A DNA stretch of 64,000 bases from Brevibacillus laterosporus LMG 15441 (GCF_000219535.2 NZ_CP007806.1:1894501-1958500), one strand, 5' to 3'; counted from the first letter of the stretch, positions 45,340 through 55,170 are shown. The notes: generated by a model from the letters alone, not told the origin. Translations and numbers: made by a program.

Positions 45340-45990
45340 TTAGTAAGCTACATTTTTGGAGATAAAACCGACAACCACGTTGCCATTTGAGTCCTTACTA
45401 GAACCATAGTACCAAGTCTGATTTTCTCCGACAACGGACACCTCAGCATGCAGCGGGGCAGAACCACGGGCTTTACTTTTAGTTGATGGTGTTGCATAGA
45501 AATAACCTTTATCAGCTTGGATGCTTACTTTTTTAGGACTAATCACAGTGTATTGAGTTAGCAGTGTTTTAGAGAGATAGCCTTGCTCTAGGGAGGCAAA
45601 CTGAGCTGAACCGCCTTTATCCTTTACCTCATAGCCATACCAGAGGGTTGTAGATACAGTAGCAGAGGTTGCTGGAGCACTATAGACAGGTGCTTGATCG
45701 ACTGCAACGATGGTTTTCTTCTGTACGACCGGGGCTTTTCCAGCAGGTTTCGCGGTGGGAGCAGTGCTTTTACTAGGTGCTTTAGCTTTGGTAGGAGATG
45801 TACCTTTGGTTGAACTGGAGCTACCACCATTATGGTAATGATATTCTCCATAGAAAAGGCCCCACTTTTCACAGTTGGTGCGGCAGGTATGCCCTCCGTT
45901 TTTGTCTGTACGACCTGGATGTGCAGAGGTTTGTTGGAAAGGAACAGCTAGCATCGTTACGAACAGAAAGAATAGTAGTGCTTTTTTCAT
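45340..45990 (-). CDS. Secreted YHYH-domain protein with SH3-like region
   Basis: A 216-residue protein with a signal peptide (MKKALLFFLFVTMLAVPFQQ, then TSA). A YHYH motif block follows: HPGRTDKNGGHTCRTNCEKW then GEYHYHNGG, rich in His and Cys and likely metal-binding. Next is a Ser/Thr/Pro/Lys linker (about residues 57-85). The C-terminus has two SH3-like beta segments (VYSAPATSATVSTTLWYGYE; YFYATPSTKSKARGSAP) typical of wall-associated proteins. AGGAGG precedes the ATG. Function unknown. Confidence 0.75.
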   Translation of the reverse strand: MKKALLFFLFVTMLAVPFQQTSAHPGRTDKNGGHTCRTNCEKWGLFYGEYHYHNGGSSSSTKGTSPTKAKAPSKSTAPTAKPAGKAPVVQKKTIVAVDQAPVYSAPATSATVSTTLWYGYEVKDKGGSAQFASLEQGYLSKTLLTQYTVISPKKVSIQADKGYFYATPSTKSKARGSAPLHAEVSVVGENQTWYYGSSKDSNGNVVVGFISKNVAY

Positions 45991-46100
45991 AGAACATTCC
46001 TCCTATAATAATCTCGATTCTATCATAACATAAATCCAAAAAATGGAAAGTTATGAATTTATGCTCAAATATTTCTAGTAAAAATAGAAATGCATACAGC

Positions 46101-46131
46101 AAAAAAGAGAGGGACAGTACCCCTCTTTTTT
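46101..46131. terminator. Bidirectional stem-loop terminator
   Basis: AAAAAAGAGAGGG / CCCCTCTTTTTT with a short loop. It lies just beyond the stop of the minus-strand small gene at 46166-46327. Confidence 0.8.
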
Positions 46132-46165
46132 GGTCAGATGTATCGCAATCATCGGTATTCATCTC

Positions 46166-46327
46166 TTATTTGGTGCACTCGTAATTCATCTCGTGGTATT
46201 CTTTAATTAGTTTTTTTAGAAGGATGCTTTCATAAGTGTTTAGACCTTGCGAATTCTCCAACATGATGAGGGAGTGTAGGTCGTTCTCTAGCATTAATTT
46301 CCTACGGTCTGTACTCGTTAGTGCCAT
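46166..46327 (-). CDS. Small helical protein, possibly Spo0E-like
   Basis: A 53-residue ORF (MALTSTDRRKLMLENDLHSL ... LKKLIKEYHEM) ends about 35 bases before a strong terminator. It is predicted as a helical hairpin. The GLNTYESILLKKLIKEYHE segment faintly resembles the second helix of Spo0E-type phosphatases (GLxSPxVLxLSxxLDxLI), but the SQELD core is not present. Real small gene likely; family uncertain. Confidence 0.5.
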   Translation of the reverse strand: MALTSTDRRKLMLENDLHSLIMLENSQGLNTYESILLKKLIKEYHEMNYECTK

Positions 46328-46595
46328 GGGGTCTTCCCAACTCCTTTATTGTTAGATTGGTAATTAGTATATCGTTATTTCATTCTTTGGTAAAACATGG
46401 GAAATGGCGACCTCTCTTGATAATATAGCTTCTCATGGTCTGAGCGAAGCTGACTTAACCTATCCCTACAATTGCGACAATATAATGCCGAATACAGCCA
46501 AATACGGCTGTTTTGGGTAGAAATACAAGAAATAGGCATGATTTTTGTAATCATGGATTTCATCTAATAAAGAAGGTATTTAGGAGGAGTTACAC

Positions 46596-47174
46596 ATGAA
46601 TATGGCTGTAGAAGCTGTTCTATTAGCAACAAAAGCACATGCCAATCAACAAGATAAAGGGGGACAGCCTTATATACTACATCCCTTGCGCGTTATGATG
46701 TACATGCCTTCGGACGAAGCGAGAGCCGTTGCTGTTTTACATGATGTATTAGAGGATACTGATGTCACTGTAGATGATTTGCGAGTAGCAGGATTTCCAA
46801 AGGAAGTTGTGGAGGCTGTTATGATTCTTACGAAAAATCCAAAAGAGGAATATGACAGCTATATTACAAGGGTGAAACAAAATCAATTGGCGCGTGCTGT
46901 AAAGATTGCCGATATCAAGGATAATTTGGATTTAACTCGAATAGCTGAGCCTACGGAGGATGATTTGGCTCGCATAGAAAAATACAAGCGTGCACTTAAA
47001 GAATTAGAGGCTCATGATGAGAATAATCAAAAGGTAAAAAGGCAGGAGGCCAGTGCATCAGCACAAGCGGAGCTAGAAGAAAAAAACGAAGAAAGCACTT
47101 CTTGTGAATCTGCAAAGGAAGACGATTCTCAAACAGAAGCGATGGCTAATGACCAACAAGATAAAGCGGAATGA
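46596..47174 (+). CDS. HD-domain phosphohydrolase (SpoT/MESH1-like)
   Basis: A 192-residue protein with AGGAGG before the ATG. The N-terminal HD domain has H29 (ILHPLRVM), H49-D50 (AVLHDVLEDTDV) and a late Asp in ARAVKIADIKDNL. These are the metal ligands of the hydrolase fold of RelA/SpoT and small stand-alone (p)ppGpp hydrolases. Residues from about 135 on form an acidic, low-complexity tail (EEKNEESTSCESAKEDDS). Substrate not determined. Confidence 0.82.
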   Translation: MNMAVEAVLLATKAHANQQDKGGQPYILHPLRVMMYMPSDEARAVAVLHDVLEDTDVTVDDLRVAGFPKEVVEAVMILTKNPKEEYDSYITRVKQNQLARAVKIADIKDNLDLTRIAEPTEDDLARIEKYKRALKELEAHDENNQKVKRQEASASAQAELEEKNEESTSCESAKEDDSQTEAMANDQQDKAE

Positions 47175-47314
47175 AATTCTCAATAATTTTGATTGAAACT
47201 GCTTGCGACTTGTGTCATTCTCTGAAGGCTGTTATTCTAATGAAATAGTGTATTTTTGCACAAGCGACCTGCGATAAAGGAATGTGCAAGAGAGAGATAA
47301 TGAAGGAGGGCTCC

Positions 47315-47992
47315 ATGGGCTTATTTCACTTTGACCTAAACACGCTCCCATTCCGGGTTATTGCGTTCGTGATTGCCTTTTCCATGCATGAATGGGCACA
47401 TGCGTTTATTGCCTATCGATTAGGTGATAACACAGCGAAAAATGAGGGGCGTTTAACACTTAATCCAATTCCGCATCTAGATCCATTCGGACTCCTGATG
47501 ATTTTGTTTGGACCATTTGGATGGGCTAGACCTGTTCCGTTTAATCCATATAATTTTAGAGGGAATAAACGCTTAGGAATTGTGTATGTTGCAGCAGCAG
47601 GACCGTTCATAAATCTAGTATTAGCATTTTTCTTTTCGTTTTTATGGTTTTATATTCAGACCCCATTCTGGGTAGATTTGATGGCTTCGTGGCCTGCCAA
47701 AGGGATAGAAGCAGTTTCCTTAACCTTGCAGTACTGTATTGTGATTAACTGCGCTATGTTAGTGTTTAACATGCTTCCTATAGCTCCATTAGATGGTTCT
47801 AAAATCCTTCGTTACATTTTGCCTCAAAAATGCAGTGGATTCTTTGATAAACTAGATCTATATGGACCATGGCTGCTATTGTTAATCGTATTCTTGCCAC
47901 CGTTGCGAGGATTGCTTAGCGTACCGCTCAACATCGTATGGTCTTGGATTGAAAGCACGACTCGGTATGTGGTTATTCAGCTTTTTTTATAA
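47315..47992 (+). CDS. Site-2 protease family (M50) membrane metallopeptidase
   Basis: The start is the ATG at 47315 with AAGGAGGG upstream; 225 residues. The zinc motif is H25-E-W-A-H (SMHEWAHAFIAYRLGD), with the second ligand region LPIAPLDGSKIL near residue 160. It has about five membrane helices. This is the YwhC-type of S2P, often found near scpA in Bacillales. Substrate unknown. Confidence 0.88.
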   Translation: MGLFHFDLNTLPFRVIAFVIAFSMHEWAHAFIAYRLGDNTAKNEGRLTLNPIPHLDPFGLLMILFGPFGWARPVPFNPYNFRGNKRLGIVYVAAAGPFINLVLAFFFSFLWFYIQTPFWVDLMASWPAKGIEAVSLTLQYCIVINCAMLVFNMLPIAPLDGSKILRYILPQKCSGFFDKLDLYGPWLLLLIVFLPPLRGLLSVPLNIVWSWIESTTRYVVIQLFL

Positions 47993-48024
47993 CATGATTG
48001 CAATGAAGTAAGGCGGGATTAGCG

Positions 48025-48786
48025 TTGTCATATAGTATTAAATTGGATTCGTTTGAAGGGCCGCTCGATTTGCTTTTGCATTTGATCGACAAGGCAGAGG
48101 TAGATATCTATGATATACCCATAGCTGTGATTACCGAACAGTATTTGGATACCATTCATACGATGCGTGAGCTTCAATTGGATGTAGCTAGTGAGTTCGT
48201 AGTCATGGCTGCTACTCTATTGGCCATCAAAAGCAAAACGCTGCTTCCGAAAAAAGAGGAGTTACATTTTGAGCCATTGCACGATGATTATGGTGAAGAG
48301 GAAGATCCTCGCGATGAATTGGTACAACGCTTATTGGAATATAAAAAATTCAAGCGTGTGGCCGAACAACTGCGCGAAATGGAGACGGGGCGTAGTCAGG
48401 TATTTACTCGACCGGCTGAAGACTTAACACCATATGTGCGTGAGGAAGAGCCCGGAGTTGCCAACGTAACCCTATTTGACATGCTTCACGCGTTAGAAAA
48501 ATTGTTTGCTAGATTGCAAACAAAAGAGCCTGTAGCCAAAGTTTCACGGGATGAAATATCCATAAAGGATCGGATGAAAGAGATTCGTCAGCTCATTAAG
48601 GTTGGAGGAGGGCATGTTCGCTTCTCTCAATTGTTTATCACAAATGTTACTCGCACTGAGATTGTAACAACGTTCCTTGCCTTACTGGAATTGATGAAGG
48701 GAAAGGCTATCACGTGTGTTCAAAATCAATTATTTACGGACATCTTGATCAGTGAAGGAAAGGGAGAAACGGAACATGGATTATGA
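48025..48786 (+). CDS. scpA: Segregation and condensation protein A (kleisin)
   Basis: A 253-residue kleisin of the SMC-ScpAB condensin. N-terminus [20 protein letters not shown] and the [14 protein letters not shown] helix are diagnostic. The C-terminal winged helix ([29 protein letters not shown]) contacts the SMC head. TTG start after AGGCGGG. The 3' end overlaps scpB by 11 bases. Confidence 0.95.
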   Translation: MSYSIKLDSFEGPLDLLLHLIDKAEVDIYDIPIAVITEQYLDTIHTMRELQLDVASEFVVMAATLLAIKSKTLLPKKEELHFEPLHDDYGEEEDPRDELVQRLLEYKKFKRVAEQLREMETGRSQVFTRPAEDLTPYVREEEPGVANVTLFDMLHALEKLFARLQTKEPVAKVSRDEISIKDRMKEIRQLIKVGGGHVRFSQLFITNVTRTEIVTTFLALLELMKGKAITCVQNQLFTDILISEGKGETEHGL

Positions 48787-49360
48787 TAAATTAAAATCGG
48801 TGATAGAGGGACTTTTATTTATCTCCGGTGATGAGGGGATAGATGCAAAGCAGATTGCGGAAATCATTGAGGTTTCTGAGGAGGTTGTCGTTGACCTACT
48901 CGAAGATATGAAGGCGGACTTTTACCGATCGAAAAGAGGCATTCAGCTTGTGGAAGTGGCGAAAGCTTATCAATTGACTACCTTGCCTGAACACATGATG
49001 TATTTTGAAAAGCTGGCTACTTCCCCTACCCACTCGTCTTTATCGCAAGCGGCATTGGAAACCTTAGCTATCATCGCGTATCGCCAGCCGATCACTCGCT
49101 CTGAGGTAGAGGAGATTCGTGGAGTTAAATGCGAAAAAGCGTTACATACCCTGACATCAAAGCTTTTAATTAAAGAAATGGGACGTGCAGAGGGGATCGG
49201 ACGACCGATTTTATATGGCACTACCAAAGATTTTCTAGAGTATTTTGGCTTGAAAGGAATTGCAGATTTACCAGAACCGCCAGTTGATTTTTCATTTGAT
49301 CAGCAGGATGAGGATATGGCTCAATTGTTTCGCGGAAAGGAATCTGCTGGAAACGACTAG
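48776..49360 (+). CDS. scpB: Segregation and condensation protein B
   Basis: The start is the ATG at 48776 ([20 protein letters not shown]), inside the scpA end; 194 residues. Two winged-helix domains: [20 protein letters not shown], and [20 protein letters not shown] with the family phrase [13 protein letters not shown]. It binds ScpA as a dimer in the condensin complex. An acidic C-terminal tail follows. Confidence 0.95.
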   Translation: MDYDKLKSVIEGLLFISGDEGIDAKQIAEIIEVSEEVVVDLLEDMKADFYRSKRGIQLVEVAKAYQLTTLPEHMMYFEKLATSPTHSSLSQAALETLAIIAYRQPITRSEVEEIRGVKCEKALHTLTSKLLIKEMGRAEGIGRPILYGTTKDFLEYFGLKGIADLPEPPVDFSFDQQDEDMAQLFRGKESAGND

Positions 49361-49447
49361 GACCCGATTAAGATTGGGGTATATCATAGGTCTTGTCTCC
49401 ATATACTTGGTACAAACCCATTGTAAACCAAGCATGAGGAGGACACT

Positions 49448-50620
49448 ATGAGATACCAACGAATAATCGGCGTACTCGTCGTTTTTCTTTTGTGCGTTAG
49501 CTATTTAGGCCCACAACCTCGTGCATGGGCATCGCTAGCACCTAAGGTTTCGGCGGAAGCAGCAGCTGTGATTGATGTTAAATCAGGACGTATTCTGTAC
49601 CAGAAAAATGGAAACAAGAAAATGAGAATTGCCAGCTTGACGAAGACATTAACAGCCATTGTGGCAATAGAAGCAACCGATATAAAAAAGGTGGTTACGG
49701 TACCAGACAAGGCCGTAGGAGTGGAAGGCTCCTCCATTTATTTAAAAAGAGGGGAGAAGCTGACCCTAGAAGAATTGCTATACGGCTTGATGCTTCGTTC
49801 TGGTAACGATGCCGCTGCTACGATTGCTTTGCAGGTAGGGGGCTCCATTGAAGGGTTTGCCGCCATGATGAATGAAAAAGCTATGTATATTGGCATGGCT
49901 CAAAGTAATTTTATGAACCCGCACGGATTAGACAGTAGCAAGGAGCACTATTCCACTGCCGTAGACATGGCTAAATTATCTGCTTATGCCTTACAAAATC
50001 CACAGTTTCAGCAGATTGTCTCCACGAAAGTAAAAAGTATTTCCTGGGAAGGGGAGAAATGGGAGCGTAGGCTGCAAAACAAAAATAAAATGCTCCATCT
50101 CTATGACGGAGCAGATGGTGTCAAAACGGGATATACAAAGCTTGCCAAACGTTGCTTAGCATCATCAGCGACCCGAGATGGACGGCAAGTTGCTGTTATT
50201 ACGCTTAATGCACCTGATGATTGGAATGACCATGCTAATCTTCTCGATTATGGCTTTCAACAGTTCAAAGAAAGCTCTTTACTTCACAAGGGCGAAAAAT
50301 GTGATGCTCCTCAATCTATTAAATTGGAGGACAAAGGAAAGGTTGAGTTGGTTTCATTAGCTGACTTTACATACCCGCTTAAAGCTGAAGAAGAGCAGCA
50401 TGTGAGTAAAAAGGTTCAACTGTTTCAAAAACAGGTAGGTCAACATGATGTAAATGAGCATGTTGGGTTTGTTGAGATATACTTAGGCCAACATTCCATT
50501 GGTAAAATACCACTTACCCTACGAAAAATGAAAGTAACGGATACCTTTCAAAACAAAACACCAAGTGGTATCTGGAAGCATGTCTCCCAATTGCTGAAGG
50601 GAGGATTACCTGATGCTTAA
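49448..50620 (+). CDS. dacB: D-alanyl-D-alanine carboxypeptidase (PBP5-like)
   Basis: A 390-residue protein with GAGGAGG before the ATG. Signal peptide to about residue 29 (VLVVFLLCVSYL ... AWAS). Catalytic motifs are S63-L-T-K66, SGN near 117 and KTG near 221 (GVKTGYTKLAKR). A C-terminal beta domain follows. It removes the terminal D-Ala from stem peptides. The position before spmA-spmB matches the sporulation-specific dacB operon, where it sets cortex cross-linking. Overlaps spmA by 8 bases. Confidence 0.92.
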   Translation: MRYQRIIGVLVVFLLCVSYLGPQPRAWASLAPKVSAEAAAVIDVKSGRILYQKNGNKKMRIASLTKTLTAIVAIEATDIKKVVTVPDKAVGVEGSSIYLKRGEKLTLEELLYGLMLRSGNDAAATIALQVGGSIEGFAAMMNEKAMYIGMAQSNFMNPHGLDSSKEHYSTAVDMAKLSAYALQNPQFQQIVSTKVKSISWEGEKWERRLQNKNKMLHLYDGADGVKTGYTKLAKRCLASSATRDGRQVAVITLNAPDDWNDHANLLDYGFQQFKESSLLHKGEKCDAPQSIKLEDKGKVELVSLADFTYPLKAEEEQHVSKKVQLFQKQVGQHDVNEHVGFVEIYLGQHSIGKIPLTLRKMKVTDTFQNKTPSGIWKHVSQLLKGGLPDA

Positions 50621-51203
50621 CATCATATGGTTATTATTAATTATAGTCAGTGTGATCGTAGCAGCTGTAAACGGACGAATGGAAATGATAAGTCAATCAA
50701 TATTTGAAGGTGCCAAAACAGGCGTTACTGTCTGTTTTGGTCTTCTCAGCGTCCTCATCTTCTGGATGGGGATCATGAAAATTGCCGAAAAATCTGGACT
50801 TTTACAGCTAATCTCAATCTGGTTATCACCCATTGTACAAAAGCTTTTCCCCGACATACCGAAAGGACATCCGGCCATTGGCTACATTCTCTCTAACATG
50901 AGCGCTAACATCCTCGGGCTTGGAAATGCTGCTACTCCTATGGGAATTAAAGCAATGGAGGAGCTACAAAAATTAAACCCCCACAAAGATATCGCAACCC
51001 CTGCTATGTGCACCTTACTTGCCATCAATACGGCCAGCATCACACTGATTCCTACTACGATGATTGCCATTCGCTTGCAATATGGTTCAACGAATGCGTT
51101 TGAAATCGTGGGTACAACATTGCTCGCCTCCTTTATTGCAACAGTTTTTGCCCTGCTGCTTGATCGTGTTTATCGTCTGCGCTACAAGCGCAAGTCCCGT
51201 TAA
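50613..51203 (+). CDS. spmA: Spore maturation protein A
   Basis: A 196-residue membrane protein of the nucleoside-recognition (Gate) family, with GAKTGVTVCFGLLSVLIFWM, LSNMSANILGLGNAATPMGI and NTASITLIPTTMIAIR. It is needed with SpmB for spore-core dehydration and heat resistance. Overlaps dacB and precedes spmB by 14 bases. Confidence 0.94.
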   Translation: MLNIIWLLLIIVSVIVAAVNGRMEMISQSIFEGAKTGVTVCFGLLSVLIFWMGIMKIAEKSGLLQLISIWLSPIVQKLFPDIPKGHPAIGYILSNMSANILGLGNAATPMGIKAMEELQKLNPHKDIATPAMCTLLAINTASITLIPTTMIAIRLQYGSTNAFEIVGTTLLASFIATVFALLLDRVYRLRYKRKSR

Positions 51204-51217
51204 AGGAGGGAGCTAGC

Positions 51218-51751
51218 TTGTACTCACTGATCAATGTCTTCTCGCTTTGGGCAATTCCAGTCTTTATTTCTTTCGTTTTAACTTACGGATGGTATAAAAG
51301 AGTGCAAGTCTATGAAACATTTGTAGAAGGAGCTAAAGGAGGACTTGTGACAACCATCAAAATATTACCTCATTTAGTAGCGATGATGGTGTCCATTACT
51401 TTGTTTCGAGAATCAGGTGCATTAGATATTTTGCTCCAAGCGATGAAGCCTGTCCTCCACATTCTTCATATTCCCTCGGAAATTGTCCCATTGGCTTTGC
51501 TGCGTCCTTTGTCCGGTACAGGGTCGCTCGCTATCACAACGGATCTAATTGCGCAATTTGGACCAGATTCAATGATTGGTAGACTTGCTTCTACGATGCA
51601 AGGAAGCACTGATACAACCTTTTATGTGCTGACCGTGTACTTCGGGGCAGTGGGGATCAAAAATGGCTTGTACGCATTAAAGGTAGGCCTATGGTCAGAT
51701 TTGATTGGTGTAGTTGCTTCTCTAGTGGTTGTTTCCTATATTTTTTCCTAA
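51218..51751 (+). CDS. spmB: Spore maturation protein B
   Basis: A 177-residue partner of SpmA with the matching Gate motifs VEGAKGGLVTTIKILPHLVA, LLRPLSGTGSLAITTDLIAQ and GSTDTTFYVLTVYFGAVGIK. TTG start with AAAGGAGG. Last gene of the dacB-spmA-spmB operon, followed by a terminator. Confidence 0.94.
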   Translation: MYSLINVFSLWAIPVFISFVLTYGWYKRVQVYETFVEGAKGGLVTTIKILPHLVAMMVSITLFRESGALDILLQAMKPVLHILHIPSEIVPLALLRPLSGTGSLAITTDLIAQFGPDSMIGRLASTMQGSTDTTFYVLTVYFGAVGIKNGLYALKVGLWSDLIGVVASLVVVSYIFS

Positions 51752-51805
51752 AATGTCTTCTCCTTCTCGCATGAGCGTACTCCTGCATCTTTATCTGAAT
51801 GTTTT

Positions 51806-51852
51806 AAAGCTTGTGTCAGTGGTTGTTGGTAAACTGTGATACAAGCTTTTTT
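51806..51852 (+). terminator. Rho-independent terminator after spmB
   Basis: The arms AAAGCTTGTGTCA and TGATACAAGCTTT are followed by TTT. Confidence 0.8.
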
Positions 51853-51951
51853 CATTGGTTTGTTCTGTGCAATCTTTATAGACAACCAACAACATATTTT
51901 TTAACCCCATATGACAAGACTAATAATCATACTAGCAGTGGGGGATTCATT

Positions 51952-52035
51952 GTGTTTTTTCCTAAAAAAACTGCTCGTGTACGAGTAATTTGCAATCTTT
52001 GTCAACCGTGCTCTTGTCCAACCTGCTGGAAATAG
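51952..52035 (+). CDS. Possible 27-residue Cys-rich peptide
   Basis: A GTG with GGGGGA 7 bases upstream opens MFFPKKTARVRVICNLCQPC then SCPTCWK, with five Cys in CxxCxxCxCxxC spacing. It ends 25 bases before rluB. Size and cysteine knuckles suggest a metal-binding miniprotein. It could be spurious. Confidence 0.4.
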   Translation: MFFPKKTARVRVICNLCQPCSCPTCWK

Positions 52036-52060
52036 GTAGAATGTGTGAGGGGTGGTCTAT

Positions 52061-52813
52061 ATGGAAGAACGCTTGCAGAAGGTGCTGGCACAAGCGGGTG
52101 TCGCCTCGCGTCGCAGCTGTGAAGAACTGATTAAGCAAGGTAGAGTAAAAGTAAACGGACAAGTGATAACCGAGCTGGGTACCAAGGTAAATGCCTTTGT
52201 AGATCAAATTCTGGTTGATAATAAGTCCATTGCACAAGAAGAACATGTATATCTCTTACTTAACAAACCTACAGGAGTCATTACAAGCATGAGTGATCCT
52301 GAAGGACGTAAAACCGTTCGTGATCTGGTTAAACAAATTCCACAGAGGGTCTATCCAGTGGGCCGTTTAGATTTTGATACATCGGGTCTCTTACTTATGA
52401 CAAACGATGGGGAATTGGCTAATCGTTTGGCTCATCCGTCATTTGAGATGGATAAGGTATATCGGGCTTGGGTCAAAGGGATGCCTACATCGGAAAGTGT
52501 CTCTCGACTAGCTAAGGGGATTAAATTAGAGGACGGAATGACCTCTCCTGGAAAAGCTAGAATTTTGGAGCGAGATGTCAAGAAAAATCGCACCTTAATT
52601 GAGCTGACCATTCATGAAGGCCGCAATCGTCAAGTGCGCAGAATGTGTCAAGCAATTGGACATCCCGTAATTACCCTGCAACGAATTCAGGTTAGCTTTC
52701 TTACGCTAGGCAATCTTGGCCTTGGTACATATCGGTTATTAAAAAAGGAAGAAGTAGAACGATTGCGGAGTGAGTTAAAAAAAGTTCAAAAGAAACCGAA
52801 CAAACGTTTGTGA
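52061..52813 (+). CDS. rluB: 23S rRNA pseudouridine synthase RluB
   Basis: The start is the ATG at 52061 after GAGGGGTGG; 250 residues. An N-terminal S4 RNA-binding domain (ERLQKVLAQAGVASRRSCEE) is followed by the RsuA/RluB catalytic domain with GRLDFDTSGLLLMTNDG (catalytic D104) and NRQVRRMCQAIGHPV. A basic C-terminal tail follows. Located between spmB and resA as in Bacillus. Confidence 0.93.
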   Translation: MEERLQKVLAQAGVASRRSCEELIKQGRVKVNGQVITELGTKVNAFVDQILVDNKSIAQEEHVYLLLNKPTGVITSMSDPEGRKTVRDLVKQIPQRVYPVGRLDFDTSGLLLMTNDGELANRLAHPSFEMDKVYRAWVKGMPTSESVSRLAKGIKLEDGMTSPGKARILERDVKKNRTLIELTIHEGRNRQVRRMCQAIGHPVITLQRIQVSFLTLGNLGLGTYRLLKKEEVERLRSELKKVQKKPNKRL

Positions 52814-52935
52814 TGAATAGCACATCGTTCAAAAGTTGTTCAAAATATCCAACTCGTTTAAAATAGCGGCAAGCTATAATAAAGAAGGAATGAGTAATAA
52901 TTGGAATGATTCTGAACAAAGTCAGGTGAACAAAT

Positions 52936-53469
52936 GTGAATAAACAAAAAAGAACATCAATGCGAGTTGCTATTTTGGGAGTTTTGTTAGTTGCTCTCGT
53001 TTTTGCTTTGTACACAAGCTTTGCTAAGCCAAATGAAATTAAAAAAGGAGATAAAGCGCCTAATTTCAGTTTGCAAAGCTTAGAGGGTGAAACGATGACA
53101 TTGGCTGATCTAAAAGGGAAGGGAGTCATTCTTAATTTCTGGGGCTCTTGGTGTGAACCCTGTAGAAATGAAATGCCCGACTTAGAAAAAGCATGGCTTG
53201 CCAATAAGGATCAAAACATTGTCATCGTAGGGGTCAACGTGGGAGAGTCGGAGGTATCTGCTGAGCAATTTGTCCGTCAGGTAAATACCACGTTTCCCAT
53301 TTTGATGGATAAGCAAAAAGAAGTAACAAAAGCATATAACATCGGAAAAATGCCTAGTACGTTTTATATTGATCAGGATGGCATCGTTCAAGAAATCATC
53401 ATTGGACAAATGGATGAAAAAAGAATAAATTCCGCGCTAGAAAAGATTAGACCTGTGAAGACAAATTAA
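52936..53469 (+). CDS. resA: Thiol-disulfide oxidoreductase ResA
   Basis: A 177-residue membrane-anchored thioredoxin-fold protein. One N-terminal helix (residues 10-28) is followed by W-C73-E-P-C76 in NFWGSWCEPCRNEMP and the cis-Pro region KMPSTFYID. ResA reduces apocytochrome c haem-binding cysteines outside the membrane; the Glu in CEPC is characteristic. GTG start after CAGGTG. A TATAAT at 52875-52880 may be its -10. Confidence 0.93.
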   Translation: MNKQKRTSMRVAILGVLLVALVFALYTSFAKPNEIKKGDKAPNFSLQSLEGETMTLADLKGKGVILNFWGSWCEPCRNEMPDLEKAWLANKDQNIVIVGVNVGESEVSAEQFVRQVNTTFPILMDKQKEVTKAYNIGKMPSTFYIDQDGIVQEIIIGQMDEKRINSALEKIRPVKTN

Positions 53470-53490
53470 ACCGTAAGCGAGGACACGAAC

Positions 53491-55152
53491 ATGGATCAGA
53501 GAAAATGTGAGTGCGGACACACCAACCCGGTGGGGACGCTTTTGTGTGAATCCTGCGGTATACCTCTTTTGCATTCTGTTAAAGAGTTAGATGAAAAGAA
53601 AGCGTTTCCTGATATGCGTTATGAAGGAACAGCGCGTCGTTCCCAGACTTATTCCACCACGGTGGTGGACAAAGTCTGGAATTTCTTTTCGTCTGTAAAA
53701 ATCGCAATCATCATAATAATCATTACCTTAGTAATGGCAGGAATTGGGACGATCCTACCGCAGTTGGAATACGTACCAGTCCCGTTGCTGGATGAACCAA
53801 GCAAAGCTTTGTTTTACGAGCAAACATACGGTTTTTTTGGCAAGGTATATTACGCCTTAGGTTTTCATGAGATGTATGGGTCCTGGTGGTTTGTTAGCTT
53901 ACTGGTAATGATCGGAATATCATTGGTTATTTGTAGCTTAGACCGGGTAATTCCACTGTACAAAGCTTTGAATAAACCACGTTTGAATCAGCACCTATCG
54001 TTTTATAAAGGGCAGAAATTACATGCTGATACGGTATTAACTGAGGGACTTTCCGTTGAAGAGAAGCTTGAACAAGTCCAGAGCTGGTATAAGAAAAAAG
54101 GCTATCGCGTTTACCGGGAAGGTAATTCCCTACTGGGAGAAAAAGCAAGGTTTAGCAGATGGGGTCCTTATGTGAATCATATTGGACTGATTATTTTCTT
54201 GTTAGGTGTTTTACTGCGTGGCGTCCCACAATTCTTTTTAGAGGAAACGATTTGGGTGCGTGAAGGGCAAACCGTAAAAGTGCCGGGAACAGAGTTCTAT
54301 ATTGAGAATTTAGATTATAAGACTGAATATTATACAAAGGATGAATTTGCTGAAGATCTTCCTTTGCAAGAAGGGCAAGTAATCGCGAAGAATTACCAGA
54401 CTGATGCCGTTTTATACAAAAATGAAAATGATGGGCTAGCAGGAGCCAAGCCCAAATTGGTGGAGGTCAAGAGAGGATCGATTACTGTTAATCATCCAAT
54501 GACTTACGAGGGTATCCTTTTATATCAATTGGATCGCCGAGAACAAATGCTGGGCGCTCTTAATTTTGATTTATATGATGCCATAGAAAAAGAAAAAAGA
54601 ATAGGTTCGTTCAAAATTGATTTGTATGAGCCGAAAAAGGAACAAAAGGTAGGCAATCATTACGTTGTTCGTGTCATGGATTATTTCCCAGATTTTGAGT
54701 TGGGCAAAGATGGATTACCAACGACCAAAACGACTTTACCAAATAATCCGATGGTTGCCTTGGAAATTATTGATTCCAAAACAAATGAAAGTGAACGATT
54801 AGCATACGTAGCTGGTGGTTTTATTGAAAATACAAAATCGCCTCGCTTCATTTTAGAGGTACATAAGCCTGATATCATTGATTCAAGCGGCCTATTGGTG
54901 CGTAAAGATACGATGATTCCGTTAATCTACAGTGGGGCTTTTATTACGATGATTGGATTAGTCATGGGCTTCTATTGGCAACATCGCCGTATTTGGGTGC
55001 ATGTTACAAATAATGAGCTGTATCTAGCCGGTCACACCAATAAAAACTGGTTTGGTTTACAACAAGAAGCTAAGAACCTGGTGAAACAATTAGAGTTACC
55101 ATTGGAACTCATTCTTGAACAAGATAAACAAAAATCGAAGAAGAAAGCGTAA
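53491..55152 (+). CDS. resB: Cytochrome c biogenesis protein ResB
   Basis: A 553-residue haem-handling membrane protein. An N-terminal zinc ribbon (CECGHTNPVGTLLCESCGIP, residues 5-24) precedes four membrane helices, at about 70-90, 128-148, 225-245 and 473-493. A large extracytoplasmic domain lies before the last helix. It works with ResC to deliver and attach haem. It is 21 bases after resA. Confidence 0.93.
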   Translation: MDQRKCECGHTNPVGTLLCESCGIPLLHSVKELDEKKAFPDMRYEGTARRSQTYSTTVVDKVWNFFSSVKIAIIIIIITLVMAGIGTILPQLEYVPVPLLDEPSKALFYEQTYGFFGKVYYALGFHEMYGSWWFVSLLVMIGISLVICSLDRVIPLYKALNKPRLNQHLSFYKGQKLHADTVLTEGLSVEEKLEQVQSWYKKKGYRVYREGNSLLGEKARFSRWGPYVNHIGLIIFLLGVLLRGVPQFFLEETIWVREGQTVKVPGTEFYIENLDYKTEYYTKDEFAEDLPLQEGQVIAKNYQTDAVLYKNENDGLAGAKPKLVEVKRGSITVNHPMTYEGILLYQLDRREQMLGALNFDLYDAIEKEKRIGSFKIDLYEPKKEQKVGNHYVVRVMDYFPDFELGKDGLPTTKTTLPNNPMVALEIIDSKTNESERLAYVAGGFIENTKSPRFILEVHKPDIIDSSGLLVRKDTMIPLIYSGAFITMIGLVMGFYWQHRRIWVHVTNNELYLAGHTNKNWFGLQQEAKNLVKQLELPLELILEQDKQKSKKKA

Positions 55153-55170
55153 AGAAAGGGGTTCTCACGA

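Noticed and set aside
53491-53565. Zinc ribbon at the N-terminus of ResB, first taken as a novel fusion
   Set aside because: Bacillus ResB proteins carry the same N-terminal CECGH/CESCG ribbon, so it is normal for the family.
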